Of a DNA stretch of 45,483 nucleotides, positions 34,510-42,922 are shown piece after piece. The DNA comes from Psychrobacter sp. UBA3483 (GTDB taxonomy: Bacteria > Pseudomonadota > Gammaproteobacteria > Pseudomonadales > Moraxellaceae). Both the position numbers and the translations under genes were made by a program. Location: positions 1 to 45,483 of the forward strand of contig NZ_DFQS01000064.1 of assembly GCF_002377905.1 (NCBI RefSeq). The letters are read 5' to 3'. Position 1 is the first letter of the stretch. Each line of letters starts with the position of its first letter. The notes beneath the pieces were generated by a model that was not told the DNA's origin, did not search any database, and saw only the letters and a program-made list of their open reading frames with translations.

Positions 34510-36822
34510 ATGAGTGCCTCCAAAAAAGTTGGCTTTTTTAACCAAGTCAGTACCCAAGTGACGACCATTCTATTTATTGCTTTTGCGGTCGTACTAGCGG
34601 TTGTTGTGTATGTTGTTGATAAAGAAGGTTATGAAAAAATTCGCCTTGAATCCGCAAAACTGGTCGCTGAGCGTGGTAATACCGCAGTCAATAGTATCTC
34701 AGCCGATATCAATCGCGTGATGCGCAGTGCCCTGCTATTGCAGCAAAGCGCGCAGACTTTGCCGCCACAAGAAGCGATTTTGCAAGCCAGTACCGCCAAT
34801 GCTTTTGATAAGCGCGATTATAACTTATTAGGTAGTGGCGGCATTTGGCCAGAAAAAGGCGCACTGGGCGCCAATGCCTCGACCCATCCGTTTTTGATGG
34901 TGCGTCAAAATGGCGATTATCAAGCGGTACTCAGCGACCCGAATCCTGTCAATCCTTATTATCAAGAAGACTGGTTTAGCGTTTTAAAGTTGCTCAAACC
35001 TGAAAGCTGTATCTGGAACCATGTCCGCGCGAGCCAAACCAAAGGCGAGCTGGCAATGAGTTGCGGTGTCGCCATCGAGCGTGACAACCAGTTCTGGGGT
35101 GCCAGTACCGTCAACTTTACCCTCAACCAGCTACAAGAAAACATCGTTAAGCTAAGTGAAAGCTCGGGATCAGGTTATATTTTACTGCTCGATAACAGTG
35201 ACAAAGTTATCGCCTCCTCTAACCCTGAGCGCTTAAGCTATATCGACGAAAAAACCGGCACACCGCTTGATATCAAACAAGTTATCAACGCTGACCCTGC
35301 TTGGAATCCGGTACTAAACTTCTTGGAGACGCAGCGTAATGAAACTATCGAGCGCGTTGCCGCCAGCGTATCGCCTCAAGTTCAGCAAGTATTGACCACA
35401 CTTGATAAAGCCGAAACCGGTACGTCAAAAGGCTATTATCTCGTCAACTATGCCGCTTACTTAAATAACGGTGAAAATAAGCAAAACGCGATGGACAGCC
35501 GCTTATTGCAGAGCTTTGAGTTAGAAAAAGACAGCTACTATAACGGCAGCCAAGCGTACGTATTTGAGATTCCTGAGACTTATTGGAAACTGATTGTTGT
35601 CCAGCCTGATGCTGAAATTAACGCCATCGCTGACAATCTAAGTAAAAATCTGATCAACTGGATTGCCCTCGCGCTACTTATCACCGCGGGTTTGATTTAC
35701 TTTATGCTCACTTATTTAGCGTTTAAACCATTAAAAGAAACCACCGATAAAATCTCGCAAGCGGAAAACCTGATTAACGATAAGCAATACAATAAGCTAA
35801 GCGAGGTTAAATTCGCGGAAGGTCGCAACGAGATTGGACTGGTAAACGGCTCTATTAATGACCTCCTAGACCGTATCCAATCTAACGAAGGTAAGCTTGC
35901 CAATATCAACCAGCAGCTAGAGATTAAAGTTGAAGAACGTACCGCTGAGCTACAAGACACCCTAAAAGAGCTGAAAAACTCTCAGCTGCAATTGATTCGT
36001 TCAGAAAAAATGGCGACATTGGGTCAAATGGTCGCAGGCGTTGCTCATGAGGTCAATACACCATTGTCTTATGTGCAAAACAATCTTGAGATTATCGGTC
36101 AGTTGACTGAGCAATACGAAGAGTTGATTGAATTGGTACAAGGGTTAAAAGCCGTTAAAACTGACGCGACTGCTGATGGCAAAATCGATAAGCTATTGGC
36201 TGATATCGTCCGTGCGTCTGATGAAATCCAAGAAGATGACTTGTCTACTGAGCTTAAAGAGCTGATTAAAGACTCTCTCTTTGGCGTCGAGCAAATCACC
36301 GAGATGGTCCTAAATCTACGCAACTTTGCCCGTCTTGATGAGTCAAAAGTGAAAACCATCGATGTGCGCGAATGTATCGAAGCGTCATTGAAAATCGCTG
36401 GCAACTCTATCAGACATCAAGAAATTGTCACAGATTTTGCGCCGACGCCTGAGATTAAATGCTCGCCGTCGCAAATCAACCAAGTCTTGGTGAACTTGCT
36501 TAATAACGCCGCGCAAGCCATGGGCGAAAAACCTGATGGCAAAATCGAAGTGCGCACGCGCTTTGATGACAGCAATGTCTATATCGATGTCAGCGACAAT
36601 GGTAAAGGCATGAGCGCCGAGGTGCTTAATCAAATCTTTGAGCCTTTCTTTACCACCAAAGGCGCGGGCGAAGGTACAGGTCTTGGGATGGCCATCAGTC
36701 AGCAGATTATGGAGCAGCATAATGGCGACATTAAAGCGGTCTCAACCGAAGGCGTTGGCACCACCTTTACCTTAACACTACCAATTGATAATGATTTAAC
36801 CGAACAAAGCCTAGCAGCGTAG
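34510..36822 (+). CDS. Membrane sensor histidine kinase
   Basis: This is a two-component sensor of about 770 residues. The first membrane helix is at about 17-37 (VTTILFIAFAVVLAVVVYVV). A long periplasmic sensor of Cache type with several aromatic residues follows, then a second helix at about 383-405 (LINWIALALLITAGLIYFML) and a HAMP linker. After a coiled coil (INQQLEIKVEERTAELQDTL) comes the phosphoacceptor AGVAHEVNTPLSYVQNN (His513). An inserted segment of about 70 residues lies in the dimerisation region. The ATP-binding domain has the N box NQVLVNLLNNAAQAM, G1 DNGKGM and G2 GEGTGLGMAIS. A frame from a TTG at 34432 exists, but the ATG at 34510 has AAGGA upstream. It is paired with the regulator 96 bases downstream. 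The signal sensed is unknown. Confidence 0.92.
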   Translation: MSASKKVGFFNQVSTQVTTILFIAFAVVLAVVVYVVDKEGYEKIRLESAKLVAERGNTAVNSISADINRVMRSALLLQQSAQTLPPQEAILQASTANAFDKRDYNLLGSGGIWPEKGALGANASTHPFLMVRQNGDYQAVLSDPNPVNPYYQEDWFSVLKLLKPESCIWNHVRASQTKGELAMSCGVAIERDNQFWGASTVNFTLNQLQENIVKLSESSGSGYILLLDNSDKVIASSNPERLSYIDEKTGTPLDIKQVINADPAWNPVLNFLETQRNETIERVAASVSPQVQQVLTTLDKAETGTSKGYYLVNYAAYLNNGENKQNAMDSRLLQSFELEKDSYYNGSQAYVFEIPETYWKLIVVQPDAEINAIADNLSKNLINWIALALLITAGLIYFMLTYLAFKPLKETTDKISQAENLINDKQYNKLSEVKFAEGRNEIGLVNGSINDLLDRIQSNEGKLANINQQLEIKVEERTAELQDTLKELKNSQLQLIRSEKMATLGQMVAGVAHEVNTPLSYVQNNLEIIGQLTEQYEELIELVQGLKAVKTDATADGKIDKLLADIVRASDEIQEDDLSTELKELIKDSLFGVEQITEMVLNLRNFARLDESKVKTIDVRECIEASLKIAGNSIRHQEIVTDFAPTPEIKCSPSQINQVLVNLLNNAAQAMGEKPDGKIEVRTRFDDSNVYIDVSDNGKGMSAEVLNQIFEPFFTTKGAGEGTGLGMAISQQIMEQHNGDIKAVSTEGVGTTFTLTLPIDNDLTEQSLAA

Positions 36823-36918
36823 TCGCTAGGTTCTATTGTTCGTTTTGTTGTTAGCTCAATTGCTATTTAAATGCTTATATAAAGCTATCGTACTATTATT
36901 CATCATAAGGAAATCATC

Positions 36919-37881
36919 ATGAATGAACTTGACCATGAAATGGAACCCTCTGGTGCTGAGCTAGGGTCTGAAGCGAAACCGAAGTTGGCGTTCATTGACG
37001 ATGAACAACGTATTTTACGTTCAATGAAACTGCTGTTTCGTAAAACACATGATGTGTTTATCACCACTGACCCGACTGAGTATATCGACTATATCAAAAA
37101 TAACCATGTACACGTGGCGGTCAGCGACCAACGTATGCCCGAGCGCGTGGGTGTCGATATCTTGCGCGAAGTCAAAGAAGTGTCGCCGTCTACCATGCGG
37201 ATTTTATTGACCGGTTATGCTGATTTGAACGCCATTATCGGCTCTATTAACGATGGTGAGATTTATCGTTATTTGACCAAACCTTGTAAATCTGAGGAGC
37301 TACTTGCGGTCGTCGGTCGCGCCACCGAAATCGCGTTGACTTATAATCCAGATGAAGACGCGGAGCAATTCGACAGTTCTGGTAAAAAGCAGACACTGTT
37401 GGTCATCGATGAAACCGACGAGCTGATTGAGCAAATAAGCAAGCAGTTCTCGCATAGCTACAGAGTCCTGCACGCAGAAGGCTTAGAAGAAGCTTACGAT
37501 TATTTGGCCAATGAAGATATCGGCGTGTGTATTACCGACATCAATGTCAGCGGCGAAAACATCGCGCCGATTATCTTTACCTTAAAACAAGATGCACCGC
37601 ACTTGGTGGTTTTAGTACAAACTGAATTCCAAGATGCAGGTTTGCTCATTGATTTGATCAATAAAGGTCAGGTCTATCGCTGCTTACCTAAGCCCATGCG
37701 TGCTAGCCTGCTTGAGATTAGTGTCAATCGTGCGTTCCAGCATCATGCAAAACTCAAAGCCAGCCCTGAATTGGTCAAACGTTATGAAGTGGAGCATGAC
37801 CCTGAAAACGATGTGCGTATTGACTTAAGCAGTCGCGTACGTAGTCTGATTGGCAAATTGCGCAAGCGTTTTTCTTTATAA
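36919..37881 (+). CDS. Response regulator with two receiver domains
   Basis: The protein has 320 residues. The first receiver (about 22-140) has acid pair Asp27/Asp28, phosphoacceptor Asp70 in VSDQRMP, Thr98 and Lys121 in LTKPC, resembling receivers of RpfG/HupR-type regulators. The second (about 158-272) keeps Asp164, Asp207 in VCITDINV, Thr235 and Lys258 in LPKPM, so it may also be phosphorylated. No DNA-binding, GGDEF or HD-GYP domain follows; only about 45 residues remain, ending in a basic amphipathic helix (SRVRSLIGKLRKRFSL). Output may therefore be by protein interaction or membrane binding, which is inference. AAGGAAATCATC precedes the ATG. The last codons and stop are duplicated in a 16-base tandem repeat. 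A terminator follows. Confidence 0.92.
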   Translation: MNELDHEMEPSGAELGSEAKPKLAFIDDEQRILRSMKLLFRKTHDVFITTDPTEYIDYIKNNHVHVAVSDQRMPERVGVDILREVKEVSPSTMRILLTGYADLNAIIGSINDGEIYRYLTKPCKSEELLAVVGRATEIALTYNPDEDAEQFDSSGKKQTLLVIDETDELIEQISKQFSHSYRVLHAEGLEEAYDYLANEDIGVCITDINVSGENIAPIIFTLKQDAPHLVVLVQTEFQDAGLLIDLINKGQVYRCLPKPMRASLLEISVNRAFQHHAKLKASPELVKRYEVEHDPENDVRIDLSSRVRSLIGKLRKRFSL

Positions 37882-37895
37882 GCGTTTTTCTTTAT
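37864..37895. repeat. 16-base tandem duplication across the stop codon
   Basis: AAGCGTTTTTCTTTAT occurs twice back to back (37864-37879 and 37880-37895), followed by AAGC. The first copy encodes the last residues of the regulator, and the TAA stop spans the junction. It is a likely slippage product with little effect on the protein. Confidence 0.85.
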
Positions 37896-37940
37896 AAGCT
37901 TAGGAACGATATAAGCACAAGAACTCCTGTCGCAAAAAAT

Positions 37941-37976
37941 AAAACCTCTATTTCAATTGAAGTAGAGGTTTTTTAC
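37941..37976 (+). terminator. Terminator after the kinase/regulator pair
   Basis: AAAACCTCTATTTC and GAAGTAGAGGTTTT form a stem with one G-T pair and an AATT loop, followed by a T-run. Confidence 0.92.
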
Positions 37977-38058
37977 TGCACGTTTTTCGATGAGGTTTTT
38001 GACGCATTTTTTGACTAAGTCCGGCAACGTGCTACATTAAGCGGATAACTATGTCAGC

Positions 38059-38118
38059 CTATTTAAAATGCAAAACCATTTAAAACGTAATCTATTTAAA
38101 ATGTAAGCTATTTAAAAT
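38059..38118. repeat. AT-rich imperfect tandem repeat before the 2-hydroxyacid dehydrogenase
   Basis: Four imperfect copies of a unit of about 15-18 bases centred on CTATTTAAAATG run up to 22 bases before the start codon. Copies differ by a few bases. It resembles the array at 21076-21132 in style but not in exact sequence. Confidence 0.6.
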
Positions 38119-38140
38119 AACAATGAGATAAGGAAGCATC

Positions 38141-39079
38141 ATGCAAGCGGTTTTTTTAGACAAAGGTACTTTCTCTGACAATGTCGACTTGCCAGCACCC
38201 GCTGGCGTTACTGACTACATTACCTACGATGATACGCCTCGGGAGCTGATTATTGAGCGCTGTCAAGATGCCGACATTATCTTTACTAATAAAGTCCAAA
38301 TCAATGCTGACATCATCGCCAATCTGCCCAAGCTTAAGCTTATCCAGCTAACTGCCACTGGTATGAATAATGTCGATCAAGATGCCTGTGCTAAGCAAAA
38401 TATCGCGCTGTATAATGTTGCGGGTTACGCGGTCAAAAGCGTGCCCGAGCATACCTTTATGCTGATGCTAACTGCGATGCGTGCCGGTATTCATTATCAT
38501 GAAAAAGTTGCTGACGGCACGTGGGCACACAATGGTAATTTCTGCTTGCTCGATATCCCACTGATAGATTTGGAAGATAAAACGCTGGGGATTATTGGTG
38601 TTGGCACTATTGCTAAACGCGTCACCGACATCGCCCGCGCTTTTGGGATGACGGTATTGTGGGCAGAGCATCAAGGGCGTACGCCGCGTAATGAGGATTA
38701 TACGGCCTTTGAAGACGTACTGGCGCAGTCTGATGTACTAAGCTTACATTGCCCATTAAACGAGCAAACCAAGCACTTGATTAATGCAGATACTTTAGCA
38801 AAAATGGCTAAGCAGCCGCTGATTGTGAATGTCGCCCGTGGCGGTATTATCGATAGCCAAGCGCTAACTAATGCGATTAATAACGAGCAAATAATTGGTT
38901 ATGCCACCGATGTATTTGAGCAAGAGCCAATTGTCAAAGACAACCCTTTATTGACCCTTGCTGACCATCCACGGGTGATATTTAGTCCACATAACGCGTG
39001 GGGCAGTAAAAGCGCGCAAGAAACCTTGTGGCAAATTTTAAGCAAGCAGGTGACTGACTTTATTAATAACGGTCAATAA
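38141..39079 (+). CDS. D-2-hydroxyacid dehydrogenase (hydroxypyruvate/glycerate type)
   Basis: This is a 312-residue NAD-dependent dehydrogenase of the D-isomer family, close to glycerate dehydrogenase (HprA). The Rossmann loop LGIIGVGTIAKRV is at 149-161. The catalytic residues are Arg233 in VNVARGGIID, Glu262 in DVFEQEP and His284 in FSPHNAWGS. Substrate-side TATGMNNVD (71-79) is the usual glyoxylate/hydroxypyruvate reductase form. The residue after the NAD loop is less clear, so NADP use cannot be excluded. AAGGAAGCATC precedes the ATG. It is a single gene, convergent with the flavin monooxygenase with a 37-base gap and no hairpin. Confidence 0.93.
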   Translation: MQAVFLDKGTFSDNVDLPAPAGVTDYITYDDTPRELIIERCQDADIIFTNKVQINADIIANLPKLKLIQLTATGMNNVDQDACAKQNIALYNVAGYAVKSVPEHTFMLMLTAMRAGIHYHEKVADGTWAHNGNFCLLDIPLIDLEDKTLGIIGVGTIAKRVTDIARAFGMTVLWAEHQGRTPRNEDYTAFEDVLAQSDVLSLHCPLNEQTKHLINADTLAKMAKQPLIVNVARGGIIDSQALTNAINNEQIIGYATDVFEQEPIVKDNPLLTLADHPRVIFSPHNAWGSKSAQETLWQILSKQVTDFINNGQ

Positions 39080-39116
39080 ATTTAGTGCTTGATTAATAGC
39101 TAATCTAAGGATTCAT

Positions 39117-40745
39117 TTAGCGATTAAAAAGCAACCAATCGTCTTTTATGTTACGGTATTTGAGCATCACGCGGTCACTCAGATAATTATTGGTGACCCG
39201 CCAAGGATAAATATCGCCTTGTTTTGGTAGCTCGTGTTGCGCGCGCTGCACATAGCCTGCCGATAGCGCGCCCATGACCGTATCGGGCTGAGCATGTGCC
39301 TCGCTATGCGCAGTTTTTGCTTGCGGCACTGCCACTTGATAACGGTGCTTATGCATATGGTTGAGCAGCCGCAGCACATATTGACAAGCCAAGTCGATTT
39401 TTAGCGTCCACGACGCATTGGTATAGCCAAATAGCGCCACCATATTTGGCACACCTTCAATCATGACCGCCTTATAAGTCATGCGCGAGCCGATATCGAT
39501 TGCTTGCCCATCGACATAGACTTTAGCACCGCCAAGCATTTGTAGCTTTAGCCCCGTTGCGGTAACGATGATATCAGCCTCAAGGTGTTTGCCAGAGTCA
39601 AGCATGATGCCAGTCTTGGTGAAATGGCTGATTTGATCGGTCACTACGGCAGCTCTATTGCCATGTAACGCCATAAATAAATCACTGTCTGGCACCGCAC
39701 AAAGCCGCTCATCCCAAGGATTATAAGCGGGCATAAAATGCGCAATATCAACCCCGCTGCCCTTTAATTCGGTTTTAACGCCACGTTTTAATAATGCTTT
39801 CATCACCTTAGGCGCAAACACAGCCGCTCGATAAGTCCCTTGTTGCATCAACACATTGCGCGTGCGCAGTAGCTTATAAGCTTGCGTTTTTGATAATGGC
39901 GAAAACTTGCCTGCCAGCCAATCAAGCGCATAATCATCGCCCGGTACACTTGCCACATAGGTCGGCGACCGTTGTAGCATGGTAACGTGCTGCGCGCACT
40001 GCTCGCTTTCTTCATCGACCATAGCGGGCAGTAGCGTCATCGCTGTCGCACCACTACCGATTATGACCACTTTTTTATCGTCATAATTCACATTTTGCCA
40101 ATGCTGCGGATGGACAATAGCACCCTGAAAGTCCTCTTCTTTATCAAAATGAGGGCGATAACCTTGCTCATAATCATAGTAGCCTGTAGCACCGACGACG
40201 AACTTTGCCGTTAAGGCAAATACCTCACCGCTTACATGATTTTTTACCGTTGCCGTCCACTGCTGACTATGGCTTGACCAAGACAGCTGCTGCACCTCAT
40301 GCTGATAGCGGATATGTTCAGTGATACCAAACTCGCGCGCCGTATCAGCAATATAGTTTTTAATATCACCGCCTTTTGCCAATACTCGATGGTCCAACCA
40401 CGGACGAAAGCTATAGCCAAAGGTCAAAGCATCAGAGTCGGAACGCACCCCAGGATAAGTAAATAAATCCCACGTACCGCCCAAATCCGCGCGTTTTTCT
40501 AATACCACAAAGCGCTGGGTTGTTTTTTGCGGCTTTCTTTTTACTAACTGTTTTAAGCGACTTCGGCTTCTATGCCCAAACAGCCCTTTGTGCTTTTGCT
40601 GCTGCAATCGACTGGCCATGCCGATACCGGCAATCCCAGCGCCGATGATAAGCACCTCACAATCGATGGGCGTCTTTGAGGTAGATGACGATTTAGGTTT
40701 GAAGCGCTGTTTAAGCGTCTGTTTAGCGGTATTGATATCAAGCAT
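39117..40745 (-). CDS. Flavin-containing Baeyer-Villiger-type monooxygenase
   Basis: This is a 542-residue FAD/NADPH monooxygenase. The FAD loop GAGIAG is at 35-40, and EKRADLGGTWDLFTYPGVRSD is the conserved region after it. The Baeyer-Villiger fingerprint FxGxxxHxxxW is at 206-216 (FQGAIVHPQHW), and the NADPH loop GSGATA at 230-235. The fingerprint and TFGYSFRPW place it near the ketone and aldehyde monooxygenases of the AlmA/EthA group, some of which act on long alkanes. An unusual basic insert (about 51-77, GHRSRSRLKQLVKRKPQK) separates the first FAD helix from the second strand. AAGGATTGTATT precedes the start. It is leftward, 86 bases after the pseudouridine synthase, with a weak hairpin between. 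Confidence 0.92.
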   Translation of the reverse strand: MLDINTAKQTLKQRFKPKSSSTSKTPIDCEVLIIGAGIAGIGMASRLQQQKHKGLFGHRSRSRLKQLVKRKPQKTTQRFVVLEKRADLGGTWDLFTYPGVRSDSDALTFGYSFRPWLDHRVLAKGGDIKNYIADTAREFGITEHIRYQHEVQQLSWSSHSQQWTATVKNHVSGEVFALTAKFVVGATGYYDYEQGYRPHFDKEEDFQGAIVHPQHWQNVNYDDKKVVIIGSGATAMTLLPAMVDEESEQCAQHVTMLQRSPTYVASVPGDDYALDWLAGKFSPLSKTQAYKLLRTRNVLMQQGTYRAAVFAPKVMKALLKRGVKTELKGSGVDIAHFMPAYNPWDERLCAVPDSDLFMALHGNRAAVVTDQISHFTKTGIMLDSGKHLEADIIVTATGLKLQMLGGAKVYVDGQAIDIGSRMTYKAVMIEGVPNMVALFGYTNASWTLKIDLACQYVLRLLNHMHKHRYQVAVPQAKTAHSEAHAQPDTVMGALSAGYVQRAQHELPKQGDIYPWRVTNNYLSDRVMLKYRNIKDDWLLFNR

Positions 40746-40789
40746 AATACAATCCTTGTTTTTGCATGATTTATTTAAAAAAAGCTATT

Positions 40790-40819
40790 TAAAAATAAGC
40801 TTGTTAAAAAGAGCTTATT
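40790..40819 (-). terminator. Probable weak terminator after the pseudouridine synthase
   Basis: On the minus strand, AATAAGCT and AGCTTATT pair around ten bases, followed by TTTTAAATAG. It is AT-rich and so less certain, but it lies 13 bases beyond the stop. Confidence 0.5.
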
Positions 40820-40831
40820 AAAGAGGAATGG

Positions 40832-41545
40832 CTAAAAAGGGCATGGGCTTTCCCAATCCATCCAAGCACCAAGGGTCGGATGTTTAAGGCGCAATTGCTG
40901 GGCATGTAAATTTAGCCTTGGCGCAATGGTCAAGGCGTCACCTTCAGCATAGATTGGGTCGCCAATCATCACATGACCGACGTGCACCATATGCACGCGC
41001 AGCTGATGACTACGACCAGTCACGGGCTTTAACAGCACGCGGGTGACGGCTTGACCGTTGCATTCTTCATGCGCCAACACCTCATACAGTGTCAATGCAT
41101 GCTTTGACCAATCATGGTCAACGATATGCCGCGGTTTGGTCGTGGGCTCATAGCGTACCGGCACCGATATCTCGCCTTTGGCACCGACATGCTGCCACGC
41201 CCCAAAGACGCGCGCTTGATAGCTTTTTTGCGGCAGCCGGTCGATGAATTGCTTACTAATATGGCTTTGCGCGGCGGCATTTTTGGCAAAAATCAGTAGT
41301 CCTGAAGTATCCATATCTAAGCGATGAATCAATTTTACCGCCGGATTGGCGCGCTCGAGCCGTGCCAATAAACTTACCTTAAGGCTTTTACCATCGACGC
41401 TTAACAGTCCGGCGGGCTTATCAACCACCCAAATATCATCGTCTTCATAGACAGTAATGTCTTGGGCAAATTTTTGAAAAAACGCAAGAGGATAGGCATT
41501 TTCTTGAGCGTTTAAGGCGTCTATTGCTTCATCGGTAAAAGGCAT
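40832..41545 (-). CDS. RluA family pseudouridine synthase
   Basis: This is a 237-residue RNA-modifying enzyme. The motif HRLDMDTSGLLIFAKN (74-89) contains the catalytic Asp77. DDIWVVDKPAGLLSV (36-50) is the start of the catalytic domain, and KPVTGRSHQLRVHM the conserved C-terminal RNA-binding motif. There is no S4 domain, and the length is close to E. coli RluA (219), which modifies 23S rRNA position 746 and tRNA position 32. RluA itself is therefore the most likely identity, but the RluC/RluD paralogues must be excluded. The ribosome site is weak. The gene is preceded by a 478-base gap shared with trxA on the other strand. Confidence 0.9.
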   Translation of the reverse strand: MPFTDEAIDALNAQENAYPLAFFQKFAQDITVYEDDDIWVVDKPAGLLSVDGKSLKVSLLARLERANPAVKLIHRLDMDTSGLLIFAKNAAAQSHISKQFIDRLPQKSYQARVFGAWQHVGAKGEISVPVRYEPTTKPRHIVDHDWSKHALTLYEVLAHEECNGQAVTRVLLKPVTGRSHQLRVHMVHVGHVMIGDPIYAEGDALTIAPRLNLHAQQLRLKHPTLGAWMDWESPCPF

Positions 41546-42023
41546 AAAAATGGGCTACTTATATAAAGGTTGATAATTTTAAAAATAGATTATTTCAAAG
41601 GTCAGGGTGCGTTAATGCGTAGATTATTCTAATGAGGCAACAAATGATATTAGGCATTAGAAGTATTAATGGCGCTAAATGGCAAACAGGCACATTTCTG
41701 GACAGTAGCACTTTTCATGGCAGGCTTGAAAACATCGTTATACTTATAGCGATACTTTTAGCCACTAAGTTTATAATAATGCCTGCATGAGATTAGGGTG
41801 ACAGATAAAACATAACCTGTGTCATTATGTGTCGATTTATTGTGCTAATAGTAATTGTTAAACATTTTAACCCGCCTGCATCTGTCAACTTTGAGCAAAC
41901 ATGTTAATATAATGGCAGATTTTCACCACCTCCTAACCATTCTTTAACCACTCATTGCTCGAATATGATAGCCGTATTGTATGATGACTGGTGATAGAAA
42001 TAATAAAACAAGAGAGATAAATT
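41546..42023. other. 478-base gap between the pseudouridine synthase and trxA
   Basis: No gene is visible. It should hold the divergent promoters. On the plus strand a perfect TATAAT (41908-41913) with only a poor -35 (TCAACT, 17 bases away) is the best trxA candidate, about 110 bases before the start. The remainder is AT-rich without structure I can name. Confidence 0.4.
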
Positions 42024-42350
42024 ATGTCAGACCTTATTGTTAATACCACTGATGCAAACTTCGACCAAGACGTTCTACAATCTGATATGCCAGTGCTAGT
42101 AGACTTTTGGGCAACTTGGTGTGGTCCTTGTAAAGCCATTGCACCTATTTTAGAAGATTTGGCGAGCGAGTACCAAGGTAAAGTTAAAATCGTTAAAGTC
42201 GATGTCGATAACAACCCGCAAGCAGCGAGCCGTTTTGGTATCCGCAACATCCCAACGCTATTTGTCTTTAAAGATGGCGAAAAAGTCGATTCAGTCATGG
42301 GCTTACAGCCAAAAGCTGAACTTGCTAAAGTTTTAGATAAGCACCTATAA
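42024..42350 (+). CDS. trxA: Thioredoxin
   Basis: This is the small cytoplasmic dithiol reductant that serves ribonucleotide reductase, methionine sulfoxide reductase and others. It has 108 residues, exactly the usual size. The redox-active WCGPC is at 32-36, the cis-Pro loop is in RNIPTLFVFKDG, and the DFWATWCGPCK context is canonical for TrxA. The ATG follows AGAGAGATAAATT. It lies upstream of rho in the same orientation, the trxA-rho order also known from E. coli. Two hairpins and a separate rho promoter lie in the 572-base gap, so it is transcribed alone. Confidence 0.97.
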   Translation: MSDLIVNTTDANFDQDVLQSDMPVLVDFWATWCGPCKAIAPILEDLASEYQGKVKIVKVDVDNNPQAASRFGIRNIPTLFVFKDGEKVDSVMGLQPKAELAKVLDKHL

Positions 42351-42375
42351 GTTCGGTTAATAAATAACATTTAAT

Positions 42376-42412
42376 AATCGCTAAAAGGCGTTTGTTAAAA
42401 TTAGCGATTTTA
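42376..42412 (+). terminator. First hairpin after trxA
   Basis: AATCGCTAA and TTAGCGATT form a 9-bp stem around 16 bases and are followed by TTAT. It is weaker than the hairpin that follows it. Confidence 0.55.
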
Positions 42413-42446
42413 TAGAATACGCTATGTTATTTATAAAGTACGATCG

Positions 42447-42482
42447 AAAAAGCCATTATGCTTTTAAGCTAATGGCTTTTTT
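42447..42482. terminator. Second, strong terminator after trxA
   Basis: AAAAAGCCATTA and TAATGGCTTTTT form a 12-bp stem with an 11-base loop, followed by a T-run. It precedes the rho promoter by 50 bases. Confidence 0.88.
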
Positions 42483-42534
42483 GCTGCTTTTCTGAGCAAA
42501 AAGTTGGATAATACGGCTTTTTTGGCAAAAATTA

Positions 42535-42564
42535 TTGACAAGGCTATCTTGAACGCCGTATAGT
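42535..42564 (+). promoter_or_regulatory. rho promoter
   Basis: A perfect -35 TTGACA (42535-42540) and a -10 TATAGT (42559-42564) are separated by 18 bases. They lie about 360 bases before the rho start and give a long untranslated leader. Confidence 0.7.
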
Positions 42565-42742
42565 CTGCTGACAAGAGAAAACTAATCATTTTCCTAAGTG
42601 TCTTGTCGCTATTCTCCTCGTGTTTATCAACAAAAACACAATCGTCATTATAAAACACCACTACTGAACGCAATGACTAAACACAATTACTGATATTGAG
42701 TTTTTGACGCAGACTCTTATGTAGACTTCTTTATCTTCACTT

Positions 42743-42782
42743 TTTATAAACTTGCCTGACGGTGTTGCAAGGCGTTTATAAA
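42743..42782 (+). promoter_or_regulatory. Stem-loop in the rho leader
   Basis: TTTATAAAC and GTTTATAAA (9 bp), then after a two-base bulge GCCT and AGGC (4 bp), enclose a 12-base loop. The structure ends 140 bases before the rho start. No T-run follows, so it is not a simple terminator. rho leaders in other bacteria mediate autoregulation by Rho itself; a similar role here is inference. Confidence 0.45.
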
Positions 42783-42922
42783 CTGGCATGTAAAATCAAT
42801 CCTACATAAATCCCAAGCACTGTGCACCTACCCTCTATCGCCCTACACTCACTGTTTAATCCTTGTCGTGATTTGTGCTGATAATGGCATCTCTCATCTG
42901 ATCAACTGCTAATGACCTATCT

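Noticed and set aside
41933..42370. Minus-strand 145-codon frame opposite trxA
   Set aside because: It is antisense to a canonical thioredoxin gene and shows no family pattern.
42464..42673. Minus-strand 69-codon frame in the rho leader
   Set aside because: It overlaps the trxA terminator and the rho promoter, has no ribosome site and has no protein-like pattern.
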